Notes under the pieces: generated by a model | Database searches by the model: none | What the model was told of the DNA's origin: nothing | What the model saw: only the letters and a program-made list of their open reading frames with translations | NCBI RefSeq assembly: GCF_900101105.1 | Contig: NZ_FNGA01000004.1 | Location: 124,001-188,000 of the forward strand | Reading direction: 5' to 3' | DNA from: Maridesulfovibrio ferrireducens | GTDB taxonomy: Bacteria; Desulfobacterota; Desulfovibrionia; Desulfovibrionales; Desulfovibrionaceae | Length of the DNA: 64,000 bases | Part shown: piece after piece, positions 51,823 to 61,016 of the stretch | Numbering within the stretch: the stretch's first letter is position 1 | How the letters are laid out: each line of letters begins with the position of its first letter | Translations under genes and position numbers: made by a program

Positions 51823-52749
51823 CTATCCCTTATACAGCTTGGGGTTCAGGAAATCGCGTAGCCAGTCGCCAAGCAGGTTGATGACCAGAATCAGAACTAC
51901 AAGTGTAATTCCGGGGAACATGGTAATCCACCACGATCCGCTGAATATATACTCAAATCCCACATTAATCAGCGATCCAAGAGAGGGCTGTGTAACGGGC
52001 ATGCCCAGTCCTACGAAGGAAAGTGCAGCTTCACTCATGATGGCATTTGCAACTTGAATGGTGGAAATAACGAATACCGGTGAAAGGGTGTTAGGGAGAA
52101 TATGTCTCCACATAATACGCCTTTTTGAAAGACCGATGACTTTAGCTGCTTCAACGTATTCTTTTTTCTTTTCAGCCAGCACGGAAGCACGGACTGTGCG
52201 TGCATACTGAGGCCATTCCGCAAATCCGATGATCAGAATAAGGAGCGGCACAGCAATTTCTTCATATTTTGCCAAACCGAAGGCTGCCTGAAAGATTGCA
52301 GAAATAAAGATCGCTACCATGTAAGTGGAGAATGATAGCTGGACATCTGCAATACGCATTAAGATTGATTCTGTTTTCTTGCCCATGAATCCGGCAACCA
52401 GACCGACCAGGATTCCTAGAAAAGCCTGAAGTGCAACCGCTCCGAAACCGATGATCAGAGACACCCGCATGCCGTAAAGCATGGTGGAGAATAAATCTCT
52501 TCCCTGTCCGTCAGTACCAAGCAGGAAATCCGCATGTCCCCCGGCAAGCCATGAAGGAGGAATTTCCGCATCCATAATATTGATGTTTACGGAATCATAT
52601 GGGTTAAAAGGAGCAATAAGCGGTGCCGCAAAACCTAAAATTAAACACACGACCAAAATACAGAAGCTTGTAAGAGCAACGGGGTCGCGCAGGAAGTCAT
52701 GCAGAAAATATGATTCTTTGAATCTCTGCCAGCGAGTTCTGGTTATCAT
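51823..52749 (-). CDS. Peptide ABC transporter permease, OppC/DppC type
   Basis: 308 residues, about six membrane helices. The N-terminal OppC extension (RFKESYFLHDFLRDPVALTS) and the LLGTDGQGRDLFSTMLYGMR motif are typical. The EAA loop reads YVEAAKVIGLSKRRIMWRHI. Starts within the OppB stop (4-nt overlap). Confidence 0.94.
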   Translation of the reverse strand: MITRTRWQRFKESYFLHDFLRDPVALTSFCILVVCLILGFAAPLIAPFNPYDSVNINIMDAEIPPSWLAGGHADFLLGTDGQGRDLFSTMLYGMRVSLIIGFGAVALQAFLGILVGLVAGFMGKKTESILMRIADVQLSFSTYMVAIFISAIFQAAFGLAKYEEIAVPLLILIIGFAEWPQYARTVRASVLAEKKKEYVEAAKVIGLSKRRIMWRHILPNTLSPVFVISTIQVANAIMSEAALSFVGLGMPVTQPSLGSLINVGFEYIFSGSWWITMFPGITLVVLILVINLLGDWLRDFLNPKLYKG

Positions 52750-53720
52750 TTTTGCCCCGTAATTCTGACTTGTGGGTTGACCAGTCCGTAAATGACGTCA
52801 ACCAGAGTGTTAACAATAACAAATATAAATCCGACAACTACCAGATAGGCTACCATAAGCGGAGCATCGCCGCGTTCTACAGCTTCAATGAACATGAAGC
52901 CCATGCCCTGCCACTGAAAAACTGTTTCAGTCAGGATGGTGAATGCGATCATGGTTCCAAGCTGTACGCCGCCGACGGTGATAACCGGAAGCAGTGTGTT
53001 CTTAAAAGCGTGAACAATCCATACCCGGCGCGGACTAAGTCCTTTTGCCCATGCGTATTTGATGTAGTCGTTCTCAAGAACTTCCATCATCTCAGAGCGG
53101 ATAAGACGGATAAACAGGGGCAGCATAATTGAGGACAAGGCAATTGATGGCATAATCAAATGCTTGAGGCCGTCCAGTGTCAGGAGGCCTGTCCGCCAAC
53201 CGCCAATATTTATTGTCTCACCTCGTCCGAACGAGGGTAGCCAGTGTAATTCAACCGAAAAAATGTAAATCATCAAAATGGCGGTTAGGAATACAGGGAT
53301 AGAAACCCCTAGAGTCGAACCGCCCATGATAATTCGCGAGAGTATAGATCTCGGCTTGATGGCTGAATAGATACCAAGAGGTATAGAAAAAAGTACAATG
53401 ATTATAGCAGAACAGAAAACCAGCTCCAGCGTAGCCGGAGCTTTGCTGAGGATGACTTCAAGTGCAGATTTTTTATAGAAAAAAGATCTGCCAATGTCTC
53501 CATGGGCAGCCCCTTTGATAAATCTGCCGAACTGAACCATAAAGGGATCATTAAGTCCGAGTTCATCTCTGATTTTGGTACGTTCTGCTACGGAAACCGA
53601 GATTCCGGTAATTTCTCTGATCGGATCACCGAAGCTTTGCTTGATGGCAAAGCCGATAAATCCGATAACCAGCATAACTATTATCGCCTGTGCGATTCTT
53701 CTGACTATAAAAGCAAACAT
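52746..53720 (-). CDS. Peptide ABC transporter permease, OppB/DppB type
   Basis: 324 residues from the ATG at 53720; a GTG two codons earlier is equally in frame and neither ribosome site is strong. FIVRRIAQAIIVMLVIGFI and the DELGLNDPFMVQFGRFI segment are OppB hallmarks, and the EAA loop is YIKYAWAKGLSPRRVWIVHA. A stem-loop lies between it and the binding-protein gene upstream. Confidence 0.94.
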   Translation of the reverse strand: MFAFIVRRIAQAIIVMLVIGFIGFAIKQSFGDPIREITGISVSVAERTKIRDELGLNDPFMVQFGRFIKGAAHGDIGRSFFYKKSALEVILSKAPATLELVFCSAIIIVLFSIPLGIYSAIKPRSILSRIIMGGSTLGVSIPVFLTAILMIYIFSVELHWLPSFGRGETINIGGWRTGLLTLDGLKHLIMPSIALSSIMLPLFIRLIRSEMMEVLENDYIKYAWAKGLSPRRVWIVHAFKNTLLPVITVGGVQLGTMIAFTILTETVFQWQGMGFMFIEAVERGDAPLMVAYLVVVGFIFVIVNTLVDVIYGLVNPQVRITGQK

Positions 53721-53737
53721 AGGCACTTCATTTCAAA

Positions 53738-53762
53738 GGGGAGCTCCTTTACGGGGCTCCCC
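53738..53762 (-). other. Stem-loop between the binding protein and permease genes
   Basis: GGGGAGCTCC / GGGGCTCCCC (9 of 10 pairs) with a 5-nt loop, no T-run of note beyond TTT. Such hairpins commonly protect the 3' end of the binding-protein message or partly terminate, so that more binding protein than permease is made. Confidence 0.75.
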
Positions 53763-53792
53763 TCTGTTTTTTGTATTAGGTTGTGAGTACGG

Positions 53793-55400
53793 TTACTTGA
53801 TAACAAGGTCACCGAAGTAAGGGAAGTTCTGAACGTTTACGATTGCTTCAGTATTCATGTTGTTCTTGCTGGCCCATGAAAGGTTCTGCCAGTGTAAAGG
53901 AACGAATGCTGCGTCGTCATAAAGTGCTTTTTCAATTTTCTGAAGAAGAGCGCTACGTTTTGCAGTGTCTGTTTCAGTCTGAGTCTGGATGGTCATAGCG
54001 TCAACTTCTGGGTTGCAGTAGTTACCGCTGTTGTACTGACCGTATCCTGTTTCCTTGTTAGGGCACATAAGAAGGAATTCTGTGTAGTTAGCAGAATCTT
54101 CGGTATCAGGATGCCAGCCGATCATTTCAATGTCAGCAACCTGTGCGTCAAACTGATCCCAGTACTGTGCTTTAGGCATAGTCTTGAGGCTTACTTTGAT
54201 GCCGATTTTACCGAGCATGGAAACGAAAGCTTCAGCAATTTTTTCATCATTAACATAACGGTTGTTAGGTGCGATCATGGTGCATGCAAAACCGTCAGCG
54301 TATCCAGCTTCTTTCATAAGCTGTTTTGCTTTTTCAAGGTCGTAACGAGGAGTAAGTTCTGCGTTGTAGCTTGCGAATTCTTTTGGACCCTGCTGAGATG
54401 CAACTGTTGCGAATCCTTTCATTACTTTTTCTACGATACCGGAGTTATCGGTTGCGTAGCAGATAGCCTGACGAACTTTAAGATTCTTGAAAGGTTCGAA
54501 GCGTTTCTGGTTGAGCTGGAAAGTAATGATACGTGAACCGGACATGGTCACGAGGTCAAGACCTTCAGTGCTGCCGATACGTTCAAGGTCCTGAGGAGGA
54601 ACAGGCATGATGAAGTCAACATCGCCGGAAAGAAGAGCTGCTACACGGGTAGCGTCGTTCTTAATCGGAGTAAGGATGATGGTTTCAGCGTTACCGGAGT
54701 TTTTGTCCCAGTACTGAGGGAAAGCTTTGAAAACAGTGCGAACACCCTGTTCACGTTCAGCAACAATGTATTTACCGGTGCCGGACTCGTTGGAGTTTGC
54801 AAAGGAAGGGCCGGTTTTTACGATGGCAGCTTTGTCTTTTCCGCTTTCGTCTTTACCTGTGTAGAACTTGCTGTCCATAGGGAAAATGTAAGTAGCCATA
54901 TTCAGGAGCAACCCGTAAGGCTTCTTAGTGACGACATCTACAGTATAGTCGTCAACAGCAACAGCCTGTCCGAAAGGCTCAAAGAGTCCTTTGAAGTCAG
55001 GGCTGGTTTTGATGCGGTCAAGTGTCCATACAACATCTGTAGCTGTAAGTGGGTTGCCGCTGTGAAATTTTACGTCTTTACGAAGATGGAAACGCATTGT
55101 GGTTGGATCGATCTGTTCCCAAGATTCAGCAAGGCGGGGTTCAAATGAACCGTCTTTTGCCCAGCGAACGAGAGGATCGTAAACCATGTGAGCGTACTGC
55201 ATCATTCCGCCGGAAAGCTGAACCTGAGGGTCAAGAGATACCGGGTCGGCATCCATGGCAAGTTTCAGGGTTTTACCGACGGTTGCGCTTTCAGCTGTTT
55301 CCTGTTTAGCTGTAGCTTCTTCCTTTTTATCTGAACTACAGCCGATTAGGCCGAGAGCCAGAATGGCGACAAGCGCCAGAAATACTAATGAACGTTTCAT
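53793..55400 (-). CDS. Peptide ABC transporter substrate-binding lipoprotein (SBP_bac_5)
   Basis: 535 residues from the ATG at 55400, chosen because AAGGAG lies 7 nt upstream and the protein then starts with a lipoprotein signal ending LGLIGC (lipidated at Cys21). An upstream in-frame ATG-less extension to 55508 is unlikely. Family 5 features: LKLAMDADPVSLDPQVQ, YDPLVRWAKDGSFEPRLAESW, LRKDVKFHSGNPLTATDVVW. First gene of the SBP-B-C-D-F operon. It binds di- or oligopeptides or a similar ligand; nickel is possible in this family but not indicated. Confidence 0.94.
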   Translation of the reverse strand: MKRSLVFLALVAILALGLIGCSSDKKEEATAKQETAESATVGKTLKLAMDADPVSLDPQVQLSGGMMQYAHMVYDPLVRWAKDGSFEPRLAESWEQIDPTTMRFHLRKDVKFHSGNPLTATDVVWTLDRIKTSPDFKGLFEPFGQAVAVDDYTVDVVTKKPYGLLLNMATYIFPMDSKFYTGKDESGKDKAAIVKTGPSFANSNESGTGKYIVAEREQGVRTVFKAFPQYWDKNSGNAETIILTPIKNDATRVAALLSGDVDFIMPVPPQDLERIGSTEGLDLVTMSGSRIITFQLNQKRFEPFKNLKVRQAICYATDNSGIVEKVMKGFATVASQQGPKEFASYNAELTPRYDLEKAKQLMKEAGYADGFACTMIAPNNRYVNDEKIAEAFVSMLGKIGIKVSLKTMPKAQYWDQFDAQVADIEMIGWHPDTEDSANYTEFLLMCPNKETGYGQYNSGNYCNPEVDAMTIQTQTETDTAKRSALLQKIEKALYDDAAFVPLHWQNLSWASKNNMNTEAIVNVQNFPYFGDLVIK

Positions 55401-55600
55401 CCTCACACTCCTTGAAAGGGTAAAATCTGTAATAAAAACAGGTATCCTTTTTACGAACGATGCTCGAAAAAAGGCCACATCGAAACAGTAAAATAATGGA
55501 GAAAACAATTCAATTATACGGCTTCCCCTTGCCGTATGTATCCCGTAGTATTACACTTGAATCAGTTTTTTCTCAAATCTTTAACCTCTTGAAATCACTT

Positions 55601-56101
55601 ATGAAAAATAATTTATTCTTTAATTTCAATAAATCTCTTAAAAAATGTCAATGTTTGTTGCACGTTGATGCTAAGAATAAGGCTTCAATTTTAGCTATAT
55701 GTGTCTTGCTTCTTTTCGGTTTAGGAGGGTGCGCGTATCTTAATCCGTTTGCGTCTTCTGTCCCGGAGTATGATCTTGACGGTGTGCACGATTTATCGCT
55801 GATCATGATGCCGGGGGACTCCGTTGTTTTTGAAATGAGGAATCCCGGTTCAGGCGGATATCAGTTTGACGGAATTACGTTTGATCCTAAATTGGTAAAT
55901 CTTGAAAAATTTCAGATTTTAAAACCTGAATCAGGCATGGTGGGAGATTTCGGACGCTGGCGGTTTGAATTTAAACTTCTGGCAATAGGGGAAGTTCCAA
56001 TCATTATTAATATTAAAAGGGCAAATGACAGCCAGCGCGATGCGTATAAAATAATCAGTTTAAATATTACAAAAGATGGTGAACCATTTTTTGAATGGTA
56101 G
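55601..56101 (+). CDS. Chagasin-like (I42) protease-inhibitor lipoprotein
   Basis: 166 residues from the ATG at 55601, although starts at 55496 or 55460 are in frame and none has a ribosome site. A hydrophobic stretch ends in the lipobox GLGGC, so it is probably a lipoprotein. The mature part has the I42 inhibitor pattern: MMPGDSVVFEMRNPGSGGYQF (compare the family's NPTTGY-W loop), the G-RWRFEFKLLAIGE strand and the terminal I-NI. It may protect against cysteine peptidases in the envelope. It is transcribed divergently from the peptide transporter with about 200 nt between starts. Confidence 0.65.
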   Translation: MKNNLFFNFNKSLKKCQCLLHVDAKNKASILAICVLLLFGLGGCAYLNPFASSVPEYDLDGVHDLSLIMMPGDSVVFEMRNPGSGGYQFDGITFDPKLVNLEKFQILKPESGMVGDFGRWRFEFKLLAIGEVPIIINIKRANDSQRDAYKIISLNITKDGEPFFEW

Positions 56102-56121
56102 TTATTTTTTCGTTAAGTAAT

Positions 56122-56166
56122 AAAAAAGGGCTGCATTTCATGTTATGAAATGCAGCCCTTTTTTGT
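56122..56166. terminator. Bidirectional terminator
   Basis: AAAAAAGGGCTGCATTTCAT / ATGAAATGCAGCCCTTTTTT with a 3-nt loop; a perfect stem with T-runs on both strands, between convergent genes. Confidence 0.95.
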
Positions 56167-56183
56167 TTAGTATTATTGGTGAT

Positions 56184-58700
56184 TTATTCGAATCGTTGAT
56201 CTGTTTTCATCAGTGAGTAGTCCAGCAAAGTTGTTCCGGGACAAACTGCTGCAATGATTTTGGTCGGGCTGATGTAAAGATCGGTCCAGTCAAAAGTCAT
56301 TTTTATTTTATTGTTACCCAGTTCTTCGTAGCTGCTGAGACATGGTCTGGCATTTTTCTCTTTAAATCCTTTTTTGGATTTATGCGAGATGATGTATTCT
56401 TCAGATTCCATGAATTCCCGCCATTTTGCCACGCGCTGAGCTGTTTCTTCGTTGTCACCATTGAAAGATAGTAGAAAGTCTTCAATTTGCGGCTGGCTTT
56501 GCTTATGGGCAAGAGAAAGCTTGGCAGCTTTAGTTATCACAATGCCGATGGGCATTTGTTTATTCAGCTTTTCAACCAACTCTTCATCAGTAAGTTCGGT
56601 GCGGAACATTACATTCATCCACTCAGCCTGACTTTCTACGGCTACAGGCAGGGCGCGCCCGAAAGAAATGCGCGGCATAGGGTGAAACCCTTGAGAGAAG
56701 GTCAGCGGGAGTTTGGCTCTACGTATGGCCCGTTCAAAAACAGGTTGCAGGTCAAGCTGGCTTAAATAGGCTGTCGTTCCGGTTTTTGTGTACCAGATGC
56801 GAAAGTGACTGCCTTTTAGACCAAGGTCCGGTTTTTCTTTCTGAACAAAGGGTTGAACATCCTTATTTGCCTGATCTCTTTGAGTGAAGACCATTTTCGG
56901 GCGGATATCTTTTTCTGCGGCTTGAACTTTTAAAAGCGATTTACGCCCGTCAAATTCACAGACACCGCAATTATGACATTCTTCGTAACGGCAGTCTCCG
57001 GTAATTTTCCCTTTAAATCCGCGTTCTCTTTCAGTCAGTAAAAACTTTTTGCTGACACCGCATGAAAGGTGATCCCATGGGAGTCTTTTATCAACCGGAA
57101 TTTCTGCAAGGAATTCTTCGGGGGTGAGACCTTCTTCTTCCATCGCTTCAAGGTATGGTTTTAAATCCAGATGATCCTTCCAGCTTGAAAAAAGAGCACC
57201 GCGTTCGTATGCTTTTTGAATAACCGGGCCTAGACGACGATCTCCGCGTGAAAAAATTCCTTCAAGGAAGCTCATGCGAGGAATATGGAATTTTAGTTTG
57301 ATGCGTTTATATTTACTGAATTTTTCGCGTAGGTAATCAAGTCTTTCATTAATTTCCTCTAGTGATATTTGGCGTTCCCACTGAAAAGGAGTTTGCGGTT
57401 TGGGCACAAACGGTGAAATAGCTGCTGAGATTTGCATGAGTTTGACATGCGGCCCGGCAATGTCGCGGACTTTGAGGCAAAGGTCGAGGATTGCGTCAAG
57501 GTCTTCGAATGTTTCGGTGGGCAGGCCGATCATGAAATAAAGTTTGATGCTCTGCCATCCGTTTTCGAAGAGCATCCGTGAATGATCCAACAGTCCCTGT
57601 TCGGTAATACCTTTGTTGATGACATCCCGTAAACGCTGACTTCCGGCCTCAGGGGCGAGAGTCGCTCCGGTCCGTCTGATGGTCGCAATCCGCTCCATGA
57701 TCGGTTCGGAAAGCGAGCCGACACGCAGAGAGGGCAGTGAAATGGAAATTTGTTCAGCAGCGCAGTGGTCGAAACTTTTTGCAAAAAAAGCATCAAGTGC
57801 GGAGTAGTCGCCGGTGCTTAGCGATAGTAACGAAGTTTCTTCGTAACCGGTTTCCTCAAGCCCCTGCATCAATGTCTTGTTCAGAATTTCCGGTGTACGT
57901 TCTCTTACCGGACGGTAAATAATACCCGCCTGACAGAATCGACAACCTCTGGTGCAACCTCTGGCAATTTCAAGAGTCAGCCTGTCGTGTATGACGTTAC
58001 CATATGGAAGGACCTGATCTTTGGGGAAATCAATCGGGTTAAGGTCGTCGACAATAGCTTTTTCTACACAAAAATCACCGGGATTTTCAGGGTCAAAAAA
58101 GGATGGGATATAAATGCCCGGAAGTTTAGACAATGCTGTCAGCTTGTCAGCCCGGCAAAGATTTTTTTCTTTACAATCGGCAATGGTTTCAAGGACTCGT
58201 ATGATTGATTCTTCGCCATCGCCGAGCATCATTACGTCGAGAAAATCCGCCATAGGTTCGGCGTTGAAACAAGCACCTCCACCGGCAATAATAAGCGGGC
58301 AGTCTTCACCCCGATCCGCAGTTTTAAGCGGAATTCCGGCAAGGTCGAGCATATAAAGTACATTTGTATAGCATAGCTCATGCGTAAGGCTTACCCCGAC
58401 CGCGTCAATGTCTTTGAGCGGAGTGTCGCTTTCCATGGTACACAGCAATTCGCCGTGTTCACGCATTATTCCGGCGGTTTCTTCACATGGCACGTAAGCA
58501 CGCTCAGCGTAGAAATCGGGATTTTTGTTCACAATTTCATAAAGAATTTTCTGTCCGAGATATGACATCCCTATTTCGTATAGATCTGGAAATCCGAGAG
58601 CTATATGAGCTTTAACAGAAGCCGGGTCTTTGTGAACGGTGCCCCATTCAGAGCCGAGGTAACGTGTGGGCCGTGTCAGGAGGGGGAGTAGCTTTTTCAA
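56184..58700 (-). CDS. B12-binding radical SAM protein with C-terminal DUF2344 domain
   Basis: 838 residues. An N-terminal cobalamin-binding-like domain (about 10-200, with the YLGQKILYEIVN and TDVGVSLTHELCYTN-like region) precedes a radical SAM core whose [4Fe-4S] motif is CTRGCRFC in LEIARGCTRGCRFCQAG. The C-terminal 230 residues (from FRIWYTKTGTTAYLSQ) form the DUF2344 module that is often found as a separate protein with RNase E/G genes. It matches the TIGR03960-type family in layout. The reaction is not established; an RNA or ribosome-related modification has been suggested for the family. Confidence 0.88.
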   Translation of the reverse strand: MKKLLPLLTRPTRYLGSEWGTVHKDPASVKAHIALGFPDLYEIGMSYLGQKILYEIVNKNPDFYAERAYVPCEETAGIMREHGELLCTMESDTPLKDIDAVGVSLTHELCYTNVLYMLDLAGIPLKTADRGEDCPLIIAGGGACFNAEPMADFLDVMMLGDGEESIIRVLETIADCKEKNLCRADKLTALSKLPGIYIPSFFDPENPGDFCVEKAIVDDLNPIDFPKDQVLPYGNVIHDRLTLEIARGCTRGCRFCQAGIIYRPVRERTPEILNKTLMQGLEETGYEETSLLSLSTGDYSALDAFFAKSFDHCAAEQISISLPSLRVGSLSEPIMERIATIRRTGATLAPEAGSQRLRDVINKGITEQGLLDHSRMLFENGWQSIKLYFMIGLPTETFEDLDAILDLCLKVRDIAGPHVKLMQISAAISPFVPKPQTPFQWERQISLEEINERLDYLREKFSKYKRIKLKFHIPRMSFLEGIFSRGDRRLGPVIQKAYERGALFSSWKDHLDLKPYLEAMEEEGLTPEEFLAEIPVDKRLPWDHLSCGVSKKFLLTERERGFKGKITGDCRYEECHNCGVCEFDGRKSLLKVQAAEKDIRPKMVFTQRDQANKDVQPFVQKEKPDLGLKGSHFRIWYTKTGTTAYLSQLDLQPVFERAIRRAKLPLTFSQGFHPMPRISFGRALPVAVESQAEWMNVMFRTELTDEELVEKLNKQMPIGIVITKAAKLSLAHKQSQPQIEDFLLSFNGDNEETAQRVAKWREFMESEEYIISHKSKKGFKEKNARPCLSSYEELGNNKIKMTFDWTDLYISPTKIIAAVCPGTTLLDYSLMKTDQRFE

Positions 58701-58796
58701 ATGTATTGCCTGTAAAAAAAAGATTTATACGCGACATTGCGTGAAAGACAGAGCCGGAAATATACCACAGGAGAGATGTCGCGGGAAGTTTAAAGC

Positions 58797-58820
58797 GGGG
58801 AGCTTAACAAAAAGCTCCCC
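58797..58820 (-). terminator. Possible terminator of the Sm-like gene
   Basis: GGGGAGCTT / AAGCTCCCC perfect 9-bp stem with a 6-nt loop, 8-31 nt downstream of the stop. The following T-run on the minus strand is short (CGCTTTAAAC). Confidence 0.55.
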
Positions 58821-58827
58821 GTCTGAA

Positions 58828-59181
58828 TTATTTCTTGAGAAGTTCAGAAATATTGGAAACGTTGCCGCCTCTCATACCACCACCTAAATTGCCACCAAGG
58901 CCGCCTGAAGAAAGAGTCAGTTTGCTGGCAGCTTCAAGATATTTAGTGGATACATCTTCAGGGCAGTTTTTGTATTCATACATAATGTGCTTGCCGTCGA
59001 TTTCGCCTTCAATTTCATTATCAAAAGGATATCCGAAAGGCAGAATCATCATTTGCACACCCTGTTCGGCAGGAACAGTCTGAAGAACTGCAGGATCAGT
59101 AATAAGATTTTTTTCAGCATCCCATTTTCCGATAACCATATCGCCATTAACCATTTTAAAAAGCTTTACATTATAAGCCAT
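58828..59181 (-). CDS. Small Sm-like (LSm-fold) protein with Gly-rich tail
   Basis: 117 residues. The N-terminal 65 read as an Sm1-type beta sheet (KLFKMVNGDMVIGKWDAEKN, then DPAVLQTVPAEQGVQ and MMILPFGYPFDNE), close in style to the small phage and cyanobacterial-phage LSm-like proteins. The C-terminus has a glycine-rich string (GGLGGNLGGGMRGGN). It is too short and divergent to be Hfq. A possible RNA-binding or ring-forming protein of unknown function. It has GAG-type ribosome sites and a terminator-like element 38 nt upstream of its start. Confidence 0.65.
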   Translation of the reverse strand: MAYNVKLFKMVNGDMVIGKWDAEKNLITDPAVLQTVPAEQGVQMMILPFGYPFDNEIEGEIDGKHIMYEYKNCPEDVSTKYLEAASKLTLSSGGLGGNLGGGMRGGNVSNISELLKK

Positions 59182-59218
59182 AGAAACTCTCCTTAGAATT
59201 AATTATCATTATAAAAAA

Positions 59219-59246
59219 GACCGGAAAAAAAGGGTTGTTCCGGTTT
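59219..59246 (-). terminator. Terminator-like element in front of the Sm-like gene
   Basis: AGACCGGAA / TTCCGGTTT (7-9 bp) with a loop of about 10 nt. On the minus strand it is followed by TCTTTTTTA. It lies 38 nt upstream of the Sm-like start, so it is either a second stop for the upstream transporter message or a leader attenuator. Confidence 0.5.
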
Positions 59247-59367
59247 CTAAAATTGCGCATTGCTGTAACATGAAAGAATTAGTGACTGAGCAGAGACCTG
59301 TCAAGCTAAGGCTGGTTAAAAAATGAGAGTCCTCTTTATAAAGATATTTGTCGGCTTTTTAATGAAT

Positions 59368-59402
59368 AAATCCTCCAGTTACATAAATTAACTGGAGGAT
59401 TT
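59368..59402 (-). terminator. Possible terminator of the OFA transporter gene
   Basis: AAATCCTCCAGTT / AACTGGAGGATTT perfect 13-bp stem with a 9-nt loop, about 57 nt downstream of the transporter stop. The following minus-strand tract (ATTTATTCATT) is T-rich but not a pure run. Confidence 0.65.
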
Positions 59403-59458
59403 ATTTGTTTTTTACGCTGAAGGGTTCTCGGGAAATGTGAGACCATTCTTTTTAGTTT

Positions 59459-60742
59459 TTAATCAGCGAATTCCGGTTCAGTCATTTCACAGTTTTTTTG
59501 TGGCTGTTTTACCAGTGAGATTGCAACAGCGCCGATGAGACAGCAGACTCCACAGATTGTGAAAGCCATCGGGAAGTTTCCGAGATCTCCCAGTTTTCCG
59601 CCGAGCATCGGGCCGAACATTCCTCCGACTCCGTAGGCGAGGAAAATATAAGGATAGTTCTGACCTACGTTTTTGGTACCGAAAGTGTCAGCTGTCATAG
59701 TCGGGAACAGGGCAAAGTTTCCGCCGAAGTTAAATCCGATAATGGTCGCGCCGAGGTAGAGCAGGTATTCGTGCCCGGCCATACTGGTGAAGGCTAACAG
59801 GGTGAGTCCCTGAATCGCTGTCATCAAAAGTATGGACATTTTACGCCCGAGTTTATCACTTGCAGTTCCCCATGCAATTCTTCCGAGTCCGTTGGAAAGG
59901 CTGAAGAACACGGCCATTGCTGTTCCTGCTATAGCGCTTGATTCAGCGGCGGAAAGTCCCTGTGCCTGAAGAGCTTCCATAGGATAAAGTTTCATAAGTC
60001 CGATGGACATGAGTCCTGCTGCCGCACTGAAGGTAAAGGTTATGAAAATGAGTAAAAATTGAGGAGTTTTGAGCATTTCGGAGAACGAGAAATTTTCCTC
60101 TTTTTTAGCTGCTTTGCCGGAAGACGTCACTTCGGGATTATATCCTTCAGGGAGCCAGCCTTCAGGAGGGAAAACCATCCATGTTCCACCGAGTGCGATC
60201 ATTGCGAAAAAGACTAATCCATAGATAGAAAAAGTTGTGGAAAGTCCGAAGTCGGCAATAAGGGATCCCCATGCTCCGGCAAGTTTTACCCATGCCATTG
60301 CGCCGAATCCGAAACCTGCAACAGCAAGTCCTGTGATGAACCCTTTTTTATCAGGAAACCAGCGCATGCCTACTGCGATAGGAACAACATAGCCGAGTCC
60401 GATTCCTGCTCCGCCGATAACACCGATAAAGAGACAGAGAGCCGTGAAGTTAGTTCCGCCGAAAAATCCTGCAAGGGCATAACCTGCTCCGAGTACAATC
60501 CCGCTGAGCATTGCAAGTTTTCTGGGCCCCCATACGGCAAGTTTTTTACCGGCCCAGACCATTGAAAGGGCAAAGGTTACAAGGCCGACTGAAAAAACAA
60601 TCTGAGTTTGAATTTTTGTCCAACCTGCCGCAACAAGTGATGGTGTGAATACCGACCACGCATAGATTGCTCCGAGAGCAAGCTGGATAAGAATTGCCCC
60701 CAGAACTGGAAACCATCGGTTCATTGTTTTTTGTTTACCCAT
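59459..60742 (-). CDS. OFA-family MFS transporter (oxalate/formate antiporter-like)
   Basis: 427 residues from the ATG at 60742. A GTG at 60856 is in frame but would give a long Gln/Thr-rich, non-membrane extension before the first helix. Twelve membrane helices; the family start NRWFPVLGAILIQLALGAIYAWSVF is clear, with LMSIGLMKLYP and NFGGNFALFPTMTADTFGTKNVG in the second half. This family includes the oxalate-formate antiporter and monocarboxylate carriers; oxalate genes are absent, so the substrate is open. Confidence 0.9.
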   Translation of the reverse strand: MGKQKTMNRWFPVLGAILIQLALGAIYAWSVFTPSLVAAGWTKIQTQIVFSVGLVTFALSMVWAGKKLAVWGPRKLAMLSGIVLGAGYALAGFFGGTNFTALCLFIGVIGGAGIGLGYVVPIAVGMRWFPDKKGFITGLAVAGFGFGAMAWVKLAGAWGSLIADFGLSTTFSIYGLVFFAMIALGGTWMVFPPEGWLPEGYNPEVTSSGKAAKKEENFSFSEMLKTPQFLLIFITFTFSAAAGLMSIGLMKLYPMEALQAQGLSAAESSAIAGTAMAVFFSLSNGLGRIAWGTASDKLGRKMSILLMTAIQGLTLLAFTSMAGHEYLLYLGATIIGFNFGGNFALFPTMTADTFGTKNVGQNYPYIFLAYGVGGMFGPMLGGKLGDLGNFPMAFTICGVCCLIGAVAISLVKQPQKNCEMTEPEFAD

Positions 60743-61016
60743 TTTCTTTTGCCCCCGGTGTTGGAATTTTCGGAAGATACTTTGGTCAGTATCTTGTTCC
60801 TGATTCAAATTTCCTGTTGTCGTCGAACCCTTTTCTGTCTGTCTGTGTGCACTCACTTTCTGCGGTGAGTGTCTTTCTATTTATGGATTAAAGCACAGAT
60901 AAAACACCTGTGCATCCCATTTTCGGTGAACGGCGGAAAGTTTCGGGAAACGGCAGGGGGTTGATCCCGCATACCTTCCATCTTGATATTAAAGCCGTTG
61001 GCAGGAGCGTATATCC

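Noticed and set aside
55401-55508. N-terminal extension of the peptide-binding protein
   Set aside because: The internal ATG at 55400 has AAGGAG and opens a perfect lipoprotein signal; the extension would bury it.
60743-60856. N-terminal extension of the OFA transporter from a GTG start
   Set aside because: Hydrophilic, Gln/Thr-rich and without a ribosome site; the family begins at the first membrane helix near the ATG at 60742.
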